Shown here: one piece after another, positions 8,205-17,279 of the stretch | How the letters are laid out: every line of letters begins with the position of its first letter | Numbering within the stretch: position 1 is the stretch's first letter | From: Chryseobacterium culicis | GTDB lineage: Bacteria > Bacteroidota > Bacteroidia > Flavobacteriales > Weeksellaceae | DNA: 64,000 nt | Direction of reading: 5' to 3' | Assembly (NCBI RefSeq): GCF_900108365.1 | Contig: NZ_FNWQ01000002.1 | Coordinates: 682,001 to 746,000, forward strand | Position numbers and translations under genes: made by a program | Notes under the pieces: model-generated | What the model saw: only the letters and a program-made list of their open reading frames with translations | What the model was told of the DNA's origin: nothing | The model's database searches: none

Positions 8205-11081
8205 ATGAAAAACAAAAAGCAGGGAAATTTTCTGCCAAAAGCGGGTATTATCGCATTCACATTTCTATTTTTTAACCTGGCAGAAGCCCAGCAGCAGCTT
8301 ATAGAGCTCAGCGGAAGCATCAAAAATACAGGTACACGCAAAGGCCTGGACTCCGTAAAAGTACAGATTGAAAACACTCAGGATACTGCATTAACGGATC
8401 AGTCCGGTAATTTTAAGCTCAGAACCAGAGTTACCATTCCGTTCCGGGTAGTCATTCAGAAAGATGGTTTCACCAGTCAGACGGTAGAAATCCTTTCACC
8501 GTCTAACAAAATAACCGTAGGACTGAACCCTCAGAACACGATCATAGACGATGTGGTAATTTCGGCCTCCAGAGTTCCGGAAAAGATATTAAGATCGCCG
8601 ATAGCCATCGAAAAAATTGACATTAAAACCATCAGAGAAAGTCCAGCAGCATCCTTCTATGAAACACTTGAAAATGTAAAAGGATTACAGCTTTTGACCT
8701 CAAGTCTTACGTTGAAAATTCCTAATTCGAGGGGATTTAATTCGCCTAATAACTTCCGTTTTATGCAATTGGTAGACGGAGTAGATGTACAGTCGGCAAC
8801 GTTGGGAGTACCTCTTGGAAATGCCATAGGACCTACTGAGCTGGATATCCAATCTATGGAAGTCACTCCGGGAGCCGCTTCAGCCCTGTACGGAATGAAT
8901 GCCATCAACGGACTGGCAAGCTTACAGACCAAAGATCCGTTTACCTCTGAAGGAATAAGTGTTTATTTCAGAGGTGGAGTGAATCATGTAGACAATGTTA
9001 ACCACAAAATAAGTTCTCTGGGAGAAAGTGCTATCCGTTTTGCGAAGGTGATCAATAAAAACTTTGCAGTGAAAGTCAATGCCTCTTATTTCAGCGGTAC
9101 AGACTGGATTTCCAATAACCTGACGGATCAGAATTCAGGATCGCTTGTTACAGCCAATCCTAATTTTGCACTGGCCAATAATCCGGCAGAAGACCTTTGG
9201 AATAAATACGGTGACGAAAGAAACAACCGTGTCGCTGTAAAAGTGGATTACAATGGGAAACCTACTACATTCAACGTTTCAAGAACAGGCTATCTGGAGA
9301 AAGACCTGGTAAGTCCGGATGTGAAAAATATTAAGTTTGATGCTGGATTATACTACCGTTTCGGAGATCAGTGGAGAACTTCTTATGTGTATCGTTACGG
9401 CTTACTGGACGGAACTTTTCAAAGAGGAAATAAAATCCGTCTGCAGAACGCTACTGTTCAAAACCACAAGATAGAGCTGACGGGAAAAGAACTGACTTTC
9501 AGAGCGTATGTATCTATAGAAAACACGGGAGATTCCTACAATCTTAAACCTTTGGCAGATAACCTTGATCTCACCAATCTTTCCAATACCAACTGGAAAA
9601 ATATATTCCAGACCGCCCTTCAGAACAACCTGAATGCAGGTGCCAATCTTAACGACGCATTCATCTTAGCCCGTCAGGAAGCAGATAAGAACAGAGCTGT
9701 ACCGGGAACGCAAGCCTTTGAGCAGCTCAAAAATACCATTATCGGAATCAATAACTGGGATTCCGCGAATGGAGGGGTAGCAGGGGCTCCGTCAACGGGA
9801 GGAGCAAAACTTGAGCAGAAATCCCGCTTTTATCAGGGGGAACTTACTTATGATTTCAGCAGATTTGTGAAAATCTTCAATCTTCTTGCAGGCGTAGATT
9901 ACCGTTTGTACAGTATTACTCCGGATGGGAACAATTTTGTTGACTTTAACCGTCCTGTTAATGAGAGAAATATTCCTTTAGCCAACGGTACCTTTGGAAA
10001 AGATGTTATTTATCAGAAATATGGTGCTTTTGCACAGATTACCAAGCTTTTCTTTGATGATAAATTAAAAATCAATGCTGCTTTACGTATCGACAGAAAT
10101 CCGGAATTTGAAGCGAAACTGAACCCGAGAATCAGTGTGGTTTATTCTCCGGTTAAAGAACATAATTTCAGAGCTTCATTCCAGAACGGCTACCGTTTTC
10201 CATCACTGTTTGAAGCTTTATCATTTGTAAATAACGGAAATGTAAGAAGGGTAGGCGGCCTTTCCAAAGTAAATGACGGATTGGGCTATCTGGAAAATTC
10301 CTATACGCTGGCTTCCATTGATCAGTTTACCTCAGCAGTGAACAAAGATATAGATGCGGGAAAAACCCAGGCTCAGGCCGCTCAGGATAACAAGCAGCTT
10401 TTAACCGTAGCCAGTCTGCAGAAATTACAGCCGGAAAAAATCAATTCATTTGAAGTAGGGTATAAGTCAACTTTTTTCAATAATAAGCTGGTGCTTGACT
10501 GGGATTTCTATTACAACATTTATGAAGGATTTCTTGGACAGGTAGAAGTGGCTGTTCCAAAAAACAGTCAGGTAGGAAGCAATGCTGCTGTACTTGCAAT
10601 GCTTGACAGAAGCAAACAGGACCGATACAGGGTGTATACCAACAGCAACAGTACCTACAAAAGCTATGGAACCTCTTTAGGAATCCGTTATAATATCACA
10701 GGAAACTATAATGTAAATACGAATGTTTCTTATAATAATCTTGCCTCTAACAATGCTTCAGATTTATTTATCACCGCTTTCAATACCCCGAAATGGATGG
10801 TGAATGTAAGTGTAGGAAACAGGGAGATTGTTAAAAATATAGGATTTACCCTTGTGGCAAGATGGCAGAGCGGTTTTATGTGGGAAAGTCCTTTAGCATC
10901 CGGAGCAATTCCTGCATACTACACCCTTGATGCTCAGGCCACCTGGAAGCTTCCGGAAATTCGTGCAAACATTAAAATAGGGGCTACCAATCTTCTGAAC
11001 AGACGTTATTACCAGTATGCAGCGGGTCCTGAAATCGGAGGGCTATATTATCTCGCTTTTACTTATGACTTAAAACTGTAA
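8205..11081 (+). CDS. TonB-dependent receptor with carboxypeptidase-like N-terminal domain
   Basis: This 958-residue outer-membrane receptor begins with a signal peptide ending near NLAEAQQQ. A CarboxypepD_reg-like beta-sandwich follows (about residues 30-115), then a plug domain (DDVVISASRVPEKIL onward) and a large beta-barrel whose last residues are TYDLKL. Its place between cysI and the siroheme/TSUP fusion gene, 5 bases before the latter, suggests uptake of a sulfur compound or of a cofactor needed for sulfite reduction. The substrate cannot be read from the sequence. A role in sulfur nutrition is inferred only from gene order. Confidence 0.88.
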   Translation: MKNKKQGNFLPKAGIIAFTFLFFNLAEAQQQLIELSGSIKNTGTRKGLDSVKVQIENTQDTALTDQSGNFKLRTRVTIPFRVVIQKDGFTSQTVEILSPSNKITVGLNPQNTIIDDVVISASRVPEKILRSPIAIEKIDIKTIRESPAASFYETLENVKGLQLLTSSLTLKIPNSRGFNSPNNFRFMQLVDGVDVQSATLGVPLGNAIGPTELDIQSMEVTPGAASALYGMNAINGLASLQTKDPFTSEGISVYFRGGVNHVDNVNHKISSLGESAIRFAKVINKNFAVKVNASYFSGTDWISNNLTDQNSGSLVTANPNFALANNPAEDLWNKYGDERNNRVAVKVDYNGKPTTFNVSRTGYLEKDLVSPDVKNIKFDAGLYYRFGDQWRTSYVYRYGLLDGTFQRGNKIRLQNATVQNHKIELTGKELTFRAYVSIENTGDSYNLKPLADNLDLTNLSNTNWKNIFQTALQNNLNAGANLNDAFILARQEADKNRAVPGTQAFEQLKNTIIGINNWDSANGGVAGAPSTGGAKLEQKSRFYQGELTYDFSRFVKIFNLLAGVDYRLYSITPDGNNFVDFNRPVNERNIPLANGTFGKDVIYQKYGAFAQITKLFFDDKLKINAALRIDRNPEFEAKLNPRISVVYSPVKEHNFRASFQNGYRFPSLFEALSFVNNGNVRRVGGLSKVNDGLGYLENSYTLASIDQFTSAVNKDIDAGKTQAQAAQDNKQLLTVASLQKLQPEKINSFEVGYKSTFFNNKLVLDWDFYYNIYEGFLGQVEVAVPKNSQVGSNAAVLAMLDRSKQDRYRVYTNSNSTYKSYGTSLGIRYNITGNYNVNTNVSYNNLASNNASDLFITAFNTPKWMVNVSVGNREIVKNIGFTLVARWQSGFMWESPLASGAIPAYYTLDAQATWKLPEIRANIKIGATNLLNRRYYQYAAGPEIGGLYYLAFTYDLKL

Positions 11082-11086
11082 TCAGC

Positions 11087-12604
11087 ATGAGCAATTCATT
11101 ATATCCCATATTTTTAAAACTTGAAAATCTTTCCCTGCTCATCATTGGCGGCGGCAAGGTTGCTCTCGAAAAACTGGAATCTGTACTGGGCAATTCACCG
11201 GAAACTTCTATTAAACTGGTAGCAAAAGAGATTATTCCCGAAGTGAGAACCTTACAACATCAATTTTCTAATATAATCTTACATGAAAGAGCATATGATG
11301 ATCATGATTTTAATGGTGCCGATCTTGCTATTATTGCGGTCAATGATATTCAATTAGCAGGGGAAATCAGAGAAAAGGCCCAGAAAAAAAATGTACTGGT
11401 CAATATTGCAGACAAGCCGGATTTGTGCGATTTTTATTTAGGTTCCATTGTCAGAAAAGGAAGTCTTAAAATTGCGATTTCCACCAATGGAAAATCTCCT
11501 ACCATTGCTAAAAGATTACGGGAAACCTTTACAGAAGTGATTCCTGATGAAATGGATCACGTCCTGGATAATATGCAGCATATAAGAAATCAGCTGACAG
11601 GGGATTTTAATTATAAAGTAAAAGAACTTAACAAAATCACGACAGCATATCTGTCTGACGGAGAGGCTTCCTCAAAACCTGATAGAGAAATTGAAAAGCT
11701 GATTAATATAACCAAAACCGCACAGAGAAAAGCCAATATTTACCTTGCCATTATAGGAGTATTGCTTCTTTTGGGGTTATTCGGACTTGTGGTATACCAG
11801 TTTAATCTTGCCGGTGATATTCAGTATTTTTTAAATAAGGACGGACATATTTTTTATTGGATGCTGTTTGCCGGTTTTATGGCAGAAATTGTCGCGGGAT
11901 CTATGGGCATGGGCTATGGTGTGATCTGTACTACTATTCTTTTACTGTTGAATGTGCCGCCTCCCGTTGTAAGTGCAAGTATTCACTCTGCAGAATCTTT
12001 TACCACGGCAGCTGGAAGCTTCAGTCATTACAAACTGGGAAATGTCAACAAAAAAATGGTATGGGTATTATTCCCGCTGGCTGTTGTAGGTTCTGTAATC
12101 GGGGCTTTGACTTTGTCTCATTATGGCGAACATTACGCTCATATTGTTAAGCCCATTATTGCCTGCTACACGTTATATCTTGGGATTAATATCTTGAGAA
12201 ACGCCTTCAAAGATAAAAAATCAGGACGAGTTAAAACCAAACGAAGAACCAATCTCAGGGTATTAGGATTGGCAGGAGGTTTTATTGATTCTTTTGCAGG
12301 AGGCGGATGGGGTCCACTGGTAACCGGAACACTGATTAAGGAGGGCAGAATTCCCCGTTATGTAGTAGGAAGTTCTACCGTTGCCAAATTTTTACTGACC
12401 ATCACAAGTGCTGTTACATTTATTATTACAATTGGCATTCATCACTGGAATATTGTTTTAGGACTTTTGCTGGGTGGTGTTTTCACAGCGCCGTTTTCTG
12501 CTATGCTTACTTCCAAACTTCCGACAAAGAAAATGTTTGTGGCAGTAGGAATAGTGGTGATCCTGATGAGTCTTGTTACCATAACAAAATCAATTTTATC
12601 ATAA
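11087..12604 (+). CDS. Precorrin-2 dehydrogenase fused to TSUP (TauE/SafE) family transporter
   Basis: Residues 1 to about 150 form a Met8/CysG-N type NAD-dependent precorrin-2 dehydrogenase (LIIGGGKVALEKLE, then ISTNGKSPTIAKRLRE), which would make sirohydrochlorin for siroheme. A linker with one membrane segment (about 220-245) follows. The rest is an anion-transporter-like TSUP domain with the typical duplicated motifs (GSMGMGYGVICTT and DSFAGGGWGPLVTG) and about eight membrane helices. Families with this transporter fold move sulfite, sulfonates or related anions. At 505 residues it is about the sum of the two domains, and no stop codon or frame change lies between them. It is the last gene of the sulfur cluster. 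Confidence 0.88.
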   Translation: MSNSLYPIFLKLENLSLLIIGGGKVALEKLESVLGNSPETSIKLVAKEIIPEVRTLQHQFSNIILHERAYDDHDFNGADLAIIAVNDIQLAGEIREKAQKKNVLVNIADKPDLCDFYLGSIVRKGSLKIAISTNGKSPTIAKRLRETFTEVIPDEMDHVLDNMQHIRNQLTGDFNYKVKELNKITTAYLSDGEASSKPDREIEKLINITKTAQRKANIYLAIIGVLLLLGLFGLVVYQFNLAGDIQYFLNKDGHIFYWMLFAGFMAEIVAGSMGMGYGVICTTILLLLNVPPPVVSASIHSAESFTTAAGSFSHYKLGNVNKKMVWVLFPLAVVGSVIGALTLSHYGEHYAHIVKPIIACYTLYLGINILRNAFKDKKSGRVKTKRRTNLRVLGLAGGFIDSFAGGGWGPLVTGTLIKEGRIPRYVVGSSTVAKFLLTITSAVTFIITIGIHHWNIVLGLLLGGVFTAPFSAMLTSKLPTKKMFVAVGIVVILMSLVTITKSILS

Positions 12605-12632
12605 ACCTTCGGAAAAAGGTGTGTTTTAATTA

Positions 12633-12755
12633 AACGCAAAGATTTTAATGTTTTACCTGAGTTTGAGGATCAAAGGGGAAAATCAATGATGCCGTCTATT
12701 GACAATGTCATTACTCATTTTCAGTAAAAATCTGAAACCATTAAAACTTTGCGTT
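12633..12755. repeat. Small inverted-repeat element (MITE-like), copy A
   Basis: The ends are AACGCAAAGATTTTAATG (12633-12650) and, inverted, CATTAAAACTTTGCGTT (12739-12755), with one base of difference in length. The 88 bases inside code for nothing obvious. The sequence ACTTTGCGTTT recurs at about 52998, next to another inverted-repeat element, which suggests one family of dispersed elements. It lies in the 3' region between convergent genes, so it may also act as a terminator on RNA level. Confidence 0.55.
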
Positions 12756-12815
12756 TTTTATTTTAATACTTTAAGATATTAATGTTCCTTTACTCAATCA
12801 ACGCAAACTGAATCT

Positions 12816-13502
12816 CTATTTCTCCAACTCAGAAACAACTGCTTTAGCCATTTCTTTAGAGCTGAAAGGGTTTTGTCCTGTAATGAGACTGCCATCAGCC
12901 ACCACATTGGAGGTCATAGGAATCAGTGCTTTTTTGTAGTGTACACCACGCTCCTTAAGAGCTGCTTCAAGATTAAAGGGCACTTCATTTTTTCTTCTGG
13001 CTAATGTTTCTTCAAACCAGTCAAATCCAGTGATATTCCGGCCTTTAATCATATACTCTCCGTCTGAAAGCCGTACATTCAGTAAGCCTCCGACACCGTG
13101 ACAGATTGCAGCTACCACTTTATTATTTTCGTAGTGATTTCTGAGGATTTCCTGTAAAGTTACATTGTCAGGAAAGTCATACATCGTTCCGTGCCCTCCT
13201 GTAAGATAAATACAGTCGAAAGATTTATCCTTTATCTCATCAAGACTTCTTGTATGAGCCAGTTCGTTCATAAATTCCGGATTTTCATAATATTTTTTTG
13301 AAATCGTATCAAGTACGAGTGGTTTCAGGCTTTCCGGATCAACAGGAGCATTTCCTCCTTTAGGAGAAGCTATGGTAATTGCCCATCCTTTTGTTTTTGC
13401 TGATTCGTAAATATGGGTAAGTTCGCTCAGCCATACTCCGGTTTTAAGATGGCCGCTGGCATATTGATCTACGTTTGTTACAATTAATAAGATATTTTTC
13501 AT
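12816..13502 (-). CDS. DJ-1/PfpI family protein (Hsp31-like class I glutamine amidotransferase fold)
   Basis: The 228-residue protein has the DJ-1/PfpI nucleophile elbow AAICHGVGGLL with the reactive Cys, an upstream YLTGGHGTMYDFP segment and a C-terminal ITGQNPFSS segment. This family includes glyoxalase III/Hsp31-type enzymes that detoxify methylglyoxal, and small chaperones. The ATG at 13502 is preferred over an upstream in-frame start that would overlap the AraC gene. It starts 10 bases after that AraC-type gene on the same strand, so the regulator and enzyme probably share one transcript. Confidence 0.88.
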   Translation of the reverse strand: MKNILLIVTNVDQYASGHLKTGVWLSELTHIYESAKTKGWAITIASPKGGNAPVDPESLKPLVLDTISKKYYENPEFMNELAHTRSLDEIKDKSFDCIYLTGGHGTMYDFPDNVTLQEILRNHYENNKVVAAICHGVGGLLNVRLSDGEYMIKGRNITGFDWFEETLARRKNEVPFNLEAALKERGVHYKKALIPMTSNVVADGSLITGQNPFSSKEMAKAVVSELEK

Positions 13503-13512
13503 CGCGGGATCA

Positions 13513-14421
13513 TTAATTAAAAGATTTTCTGAATTCCAGTGGAGAAACTGTAGTTTGGTTTTTAAATAAACGGTGAAAAGACTGAGGATGTTCAAATCCT
13601 AAACGGTAAGCAATCTCAGAAACAGACATTCCGGTGGTAGACAGCATCTCCTTTGCTTTTTCAATCACTCTGTTCTGAATATGCTGCTGTGTTGTCTGCC
13701 CGGTATGCACTCTCAGCATATCACTCAGATAATTAGGACTTATATGCATCTGTGCAGCCACTAACTGTACTGTTGGAATGCCGTTAATCAGCAGTTTTTC
13801 ATTTTTAAAATAATCATCAAGTAAAGCTTCAAGCTGGGTTAAAAGATCATGATTCGCTTTTTTCCGGGTTAAAAACTGGCGGTTGTAGAATCTGTCACAA
13901 TATTTTAGGAGCAAATCTATGTTGGAGACCAATAAATCCTGGGTAAAACCATCCATATTGGTTTCTATCTCTCTGCTGATATTATTTATGATGTCCGTTA
14001 CAGATTTTTCCTCTTTTTCTGAGAGATACAGGGCTTCATTAGCCATATAGGAGAAATAGCCATAATCTTTTATGGTGCGGGCTAAAGGATATCCGTGCAG
14101 AAAATCAGGATGAATAACAAGTACATTTCCTTTCACCTCAGAGAGCAGAATGTCTTCAAAATGAAGAACCTGATGGGGAGCAATAAAATACATGATTCCA
14201 TCCTCAAAATCATAATAATGCTGTCCGTATCTGCATCTTCCTGCACAGTCTTTTTTAAGGGAAATGACATAGAAATCTGTGGTTACCGCACTCAGAATGG
14301 TTTCCGGATCTACATGTACTTGATTAAAATCAAACACGCTCACCAATGGATGGGAAGGCTTTTTCAGCTTTAGGTATTGGTGTAATGCGGTGATGGAGGT
14401 TATTTTTTCAGGAGCCTTCAT
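13513..14421 (-). CDS. AraC-family transcriptional regulator
   Basis: The 302-residue protein has an N-terminal cupin-like sensing region and a C-terminal pair of helix-turn-helix motifs. These are recognisable as VAAQMHISPNYLSDMLR and the signature MSVSEIAYRLGFEHPQSFHR with FKNQTTVSPLEFR. It is transcribed ahead of the DJ-1/PfpI gene, with a 10-base gap, and probably controls it. A REP-like element lies just upstream. The inducer cannot be predicted. Confidence 0.9.
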   Translation of the reverse strand: MKAPEKITSITALHQYLKLKKPSHPLVSVFDFNQVHVDPETILSAVTTDFYVISLKKDCAGRCRYGQHYYDFEDGIMYFIAPHQVLHFEDILLSEVKGNVLVIHPDFLHGYPLARTIKDYGYFSYMANEALYLSEKEEKSVTDIINNISREIETNMDGFTQDLLVSNIDLLLKYCDRFYNRQFLTRKKANHDLLTQLEALLDDYFKNEKLLINGIPTVQLVAAQMHISPNYLSDMLRVHTGQTTQQHIQNRVIEKAKEMLSTTGMSVSEIAYRLGFEHPQSFHRLFKNQTTVSPLEFRKSFN

Positions 14422-14436
14422 TGTCTATCTTTTTTT

Positions 14437-14470
14437 ACCACCCCGTCAAAATTCTTTGATTTTTCATCCC
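14437..14470. repeat. REP-like dispersed palindromic element, copy 2 (degraded)
   Basis: ACCACCCCGTCAAAATTC followed by TTTGATTTTTCATCCC matches the first half of the element at 8050-8106 with a few differences. The second stem-loop is lost. It lies in the leader region of the minus-strand AraC gene. Confidence 0.55.
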
Positions 14471-14541
14471 TTCAGCAGGAGTAGGATTTTAAAGACTTTC
14501 GTCTGGATGTTTCTGTCTCTAAGTTAGTTATTTCAGCAGGA

Positions 14542-15477
14542 TTATCCTTCTGCAGGCTGTTCTTTTTTGATCTGTTCAATTCCCTGTCTGTATGGAGTTA
14601 CCGTAAATCCGGGAAATCTTTTTCTGAATTTTGAATCGTCAAACAGATTATCATACTGATATCTTGGAAGCAGTTCCAATAATTCTTTTGCATTTTTATT
14701 GAATAAAGATCCTATTGTAAAAGCAATTTTCGGAATAACTGAATACCTGAATTCTCTTCCATACATCTGAGAAGCCAGTGCTATAAATTCTTTATAATTC
14801 AGTTGATGATCATCTACCGGTAAATGCCATGTCTGCCCGTAAGCATCGGGAGTATTTCCGATTAAAGCGGTTGCCCGGCTGGCATCAGGTGTCCAGATAA
14901 GGCTTCGCAGCTTATCATCTCTCAATGGGACTTTCAGTTTCTTACCTTCTTTAATGGCACTGAAAATAAAACTATTCGTAATGCTCTGTGTTTTTCCGGG
15001 ACCATAAAATTCCGGTGCTCTGCAAATAACAGCTTCTATTGTTCCGGCCTCCATCTCTTTTAAAAGCATTTCTGTCATTTGCTTTCTTACTCTTCCTTTT
15101 CTTCCCACAGGATCAAATCGGGTTTCTTCTGTTAAAACCTCATTACTTTGAGGATACATATAGGTATTATCAAAAAACACCAGCTTGGTACTATTTATTT
15201 TACAGGCTTCAATAACATTTTTCATGATGTTCAGAAACTGTTTCTCCCAAAGCTCCGTATCCATAGGAAGACCCAGGGTAAAGTAAGCAATTTCGCTTCC
15301 TTTTACTGCTTCAACCGCCTTTTTTCTGTCTGATAGATCTGCGGAAAAAATAGTGTCCGTATCATTCACTTTTTTGGCATTTCTACTGACAATACGGATG
15401 TCCGAAGTATAATTTCTCTTCAGTTCTCTTGCCAGTTCTTCGCCAATCTGTCCATTGGCTCCCAGTATAGTTTGCAT
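14542..15477 (-). CDS. Atypical short-chain dehydrogenase/reductase, NAD(P)-binding
   Basis: The 311-residue protein starts with a Rossmann nucleotide-binding motif (MQTILGANGQIGEELA). It has the later features of extended SDR/epimerase-like proteins, such as FFDNTYMYPQS, where the Tyr may match the catalytic position, and AVICRAPEFYGPG. The substrate is unknown, and related proteins act on sugars or flavonoids. It is followed upstream (on this strand) by DoxX and polysaccharide deacetylase genes, all read leftwards. Confidence 0.82.
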   Translation of the reverse strand: MQTILGANGQIGEELARELKRNYTSDIRIVSRNAKKVNDTDTIFSADLSDRKKAVEAVKGSEIAYFTLGLPMDTELWEKQFLNIMKNVIEACKINSTKLVFFDNTYMYPQSNEVLTEETRFDPVGRKGRVRKQMTEMLLKEMEAGTIEAVICRAPEFYGPGKTQSITNSFIFSAIKEGKKLKVPLRDDKLRSLIWTPDASRATALIGNTPDAYGQTWHLPVDDHQLNYKEFIALASQMYGREFRYSVIPKIAFTIGSLFNKNAKELLELLPRYQYDNLFDDSKFRKRFPGFTVTPYRQGIEQIKKEQPAEG

Positions 15478-15709
15478 CTTTTTTCTATTTTAAGGTGATG
15501 TATTGCATTGAAAATAAACAGAATATTTTCAGTTGCTTTTATTGATGATGCAAAATTCGGGCATAATTATAAAAACAGGGTAGCTGAATCTATGAAAGAT
15601 GTAACATAATCTCAGATAACGGGAAAAACCGGAAAAATAAAGATCACAATACGAAAATATCAGAGTTCTTTTTCGCTTTCTTTACTTTCCCGGTTCTTAC
15701 AATGTTCTT

Positions 15710-16108
15710 TTATGATTTTCTGTCCAAAGCCAGATAATTGTCATTCATTCTACTGATCAGAATATAAAATAATCCTGCGTAGATCATCTGAATGCCCATT
15801 GCTTCCCAGTTTTCTACAGTGCTGCTTCCAAAAAGCAACAGGATAATCAGAGAACTTCCGGCTATTGCAGCAATACGGGTTTTACAACCAATGGTCAACA
15901 GTAATCCGATAAAAAATTCCAGAAAGGGAAGGGTGACTCCAAAGAGATGTACCAATGGCTGGGGAAGCCAGCTTGTTTCAAAACCTTTCATCATTCCCGA
16001 TGCAAAGTCCTGCAGTTTAACGAGACGAACCAAACCGTGTCCCAGGAAATTGATTCCCATAGATACACGAAGGAAAAAATAGGCTGTTTTTGTATTTTTT
16101 GTATTCAT
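15710..16108 (-). CDS. DoxX-family membrane protein
   Basis: The 132-residue protein has four predicted membrane helices and the DoxX-like pattern (RVSMGINFLGHGLVRL, PLVHLFGVTLPFLEFFIGLLL). Members are linked to thiol or redox stress and to quinone-dependent reactions, but the exact role of this one is unknown. The start at 16108 (MNTKNTK) is chosen because an earlier in-frame ATG would add a non-conserved hydrophilic stretch. It lies 93 bases downstream of the polysaccharide deacetylase gene on the same strand. Confidence 0.82.
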   Translation of the reverse strand: MNTKNTKTAYFFLRVSMGINFLGHGLVRLVKLQDFASGMMKGFETSWLPQPLVHLFGVTLPFLEFFIGLLLTIGCKTRIAAIAGSSLIILLLFGSSTVENWEAMGIQMIYAGLFYILISRMNDNYLALDRKS

Positions 16109-16201
16109 AGAGATGTTTTTGGATGGAGGACAGAAGCATAAGCTGTGGGTTATATAGTTTATAAAAGTACTTTGTAACCACATATCAAGCCTCCGTTTTC
16201 A

Positions 16202-17188
16202 TTACTTATTATTATATTTTTCTTCACTGTTGTCAACAGGAGTATTGGGATCATTCATTATCATTTTAGCAATGTCATCTTTTCTCATAAAAGCGACACC
16301 CTGCTTTGCTTTGACATACTTAATAAACTTCTCCATTGCATGTACCATGGCAGGAGTTCCGCCAATTCTGTCATGAAAACTGATGCTCATCATTCTTCTC
16401 TTTGATGCTCCTTCCTCATACAGTTGGTCAAATTCAAATTTCAGCTGTGCCAGAAACTGATCAGGGCTCCAGTGTTTCCCTTCAATATTGACAATGTCAT
16501 TATTACGCAAGGTATAAGGAATGACAACCAATTTTTTCCCGTTTACTTTGGTAATGAAAGGCTCATCATGGCTTAAGTCATCGATATGATACAGAAACCC
16601 AAGTTCCTGTAATACCTGAAGGGTATTCGGACTTCTTCTGAGCCAGTTGGCGTTATAACCTACAGCTTTCTGACCTGTAATCTTTTCAACAACGTCTACA
16701 CCTTCTTTCACAAAATTCAGCTCATCAGTATAATTTTTATTCCACTGATGGTCCCAGGCAATACCATGGGCTGCAATTTCATGCCCTCCGTTGGCTATGG
16801 CTTTGGCCACTTCAGGATACCTTTCGGCAGCTGTTCCTACTACGTGGGATGTTACTTTAATATTATATTTTTTCCATAAATCCAGCATACGGTAAATGCC
16901 TTCATTCGCTCCATAGCGATACCAGCTTTCTGCCGGAAGATCGGGGTGTCCTGCAGGGAGGGGAGTTCCGCTGAAAGGGCTTTCTGCACCTTCCGGCTGG
17001 CCTCCTGTTTCAAACTGCATTGACACGGAAATAACCAATTGAGCTCCATTAGGCCAGTACTTTTTAGTTGAGACCTGTGGTGTATGCTGCTGCTTTTTAT
17101 CTGTTTTATCACCGTTGTGAAGATCAGAAAAGGACATTAAAACGATTGCTGAAGCAACCAGCAGTACGGATTGTTTTATGTGTTTCAT
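16202..17188 (-). CDS. Exported polysaccharide deacetylase family protein (PuuE-like)
   Basis: The 328-residue protein starts with a hydrophobic signal (KQSVLLVASAIVLMSFS). The deacetylase (NodB-like) domain follows, with the segments WYRYGANEGIYRMLDLWKK, GGHEIAAHGIAWDHQW and SFHDRIGGTPAMV. The arrangement resembles the PuuE/allantoinase-like branch rather than classical peptidoglycan deacetylases. The substrate is not known, and its export points to an envelope or extracellular target. It is divergent from an AraC-type regulator at 17280, which may control it. Confidence 0.83.
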   Translation of the reverse strand: MKHIKQSVLLVASAIVLMSFSDLHNGDKTDKKQQHTPQVSTKKYWPNGAQLVISVSMQFETGGQPEGAESPFSGTPLPAGHPDLPAESWYRYGANEGIYRMLDLWKKYNIKVTSHVVGTAAERYPEVAKAIANGGHEIAAHGIAWDHQWNKNYTDELNFVKEGVDVVEKITGQKAVGYNANWLRRSPNTLQVLQELGFLYHIDDLSHDEPFITKVNGKKLVVIPYTLRNNDIVNIEGKHWSPDQFLAQLKFEFDQLYEEGASKRRMMSISFHDRIGGTPAMVHAMEKFIKYVKAKQGVAFMRKDDIAKMIMNDPNTPVDNSEEKYNNK

Positions 17189-17279
17189 TTTGAATATATT
17201 GACAGGACAAAGTTCATCAATAAACCAACATAATTTATTGTAAAAATTAATGGTAAATTTGTAAAAATCCATTCTTTTT

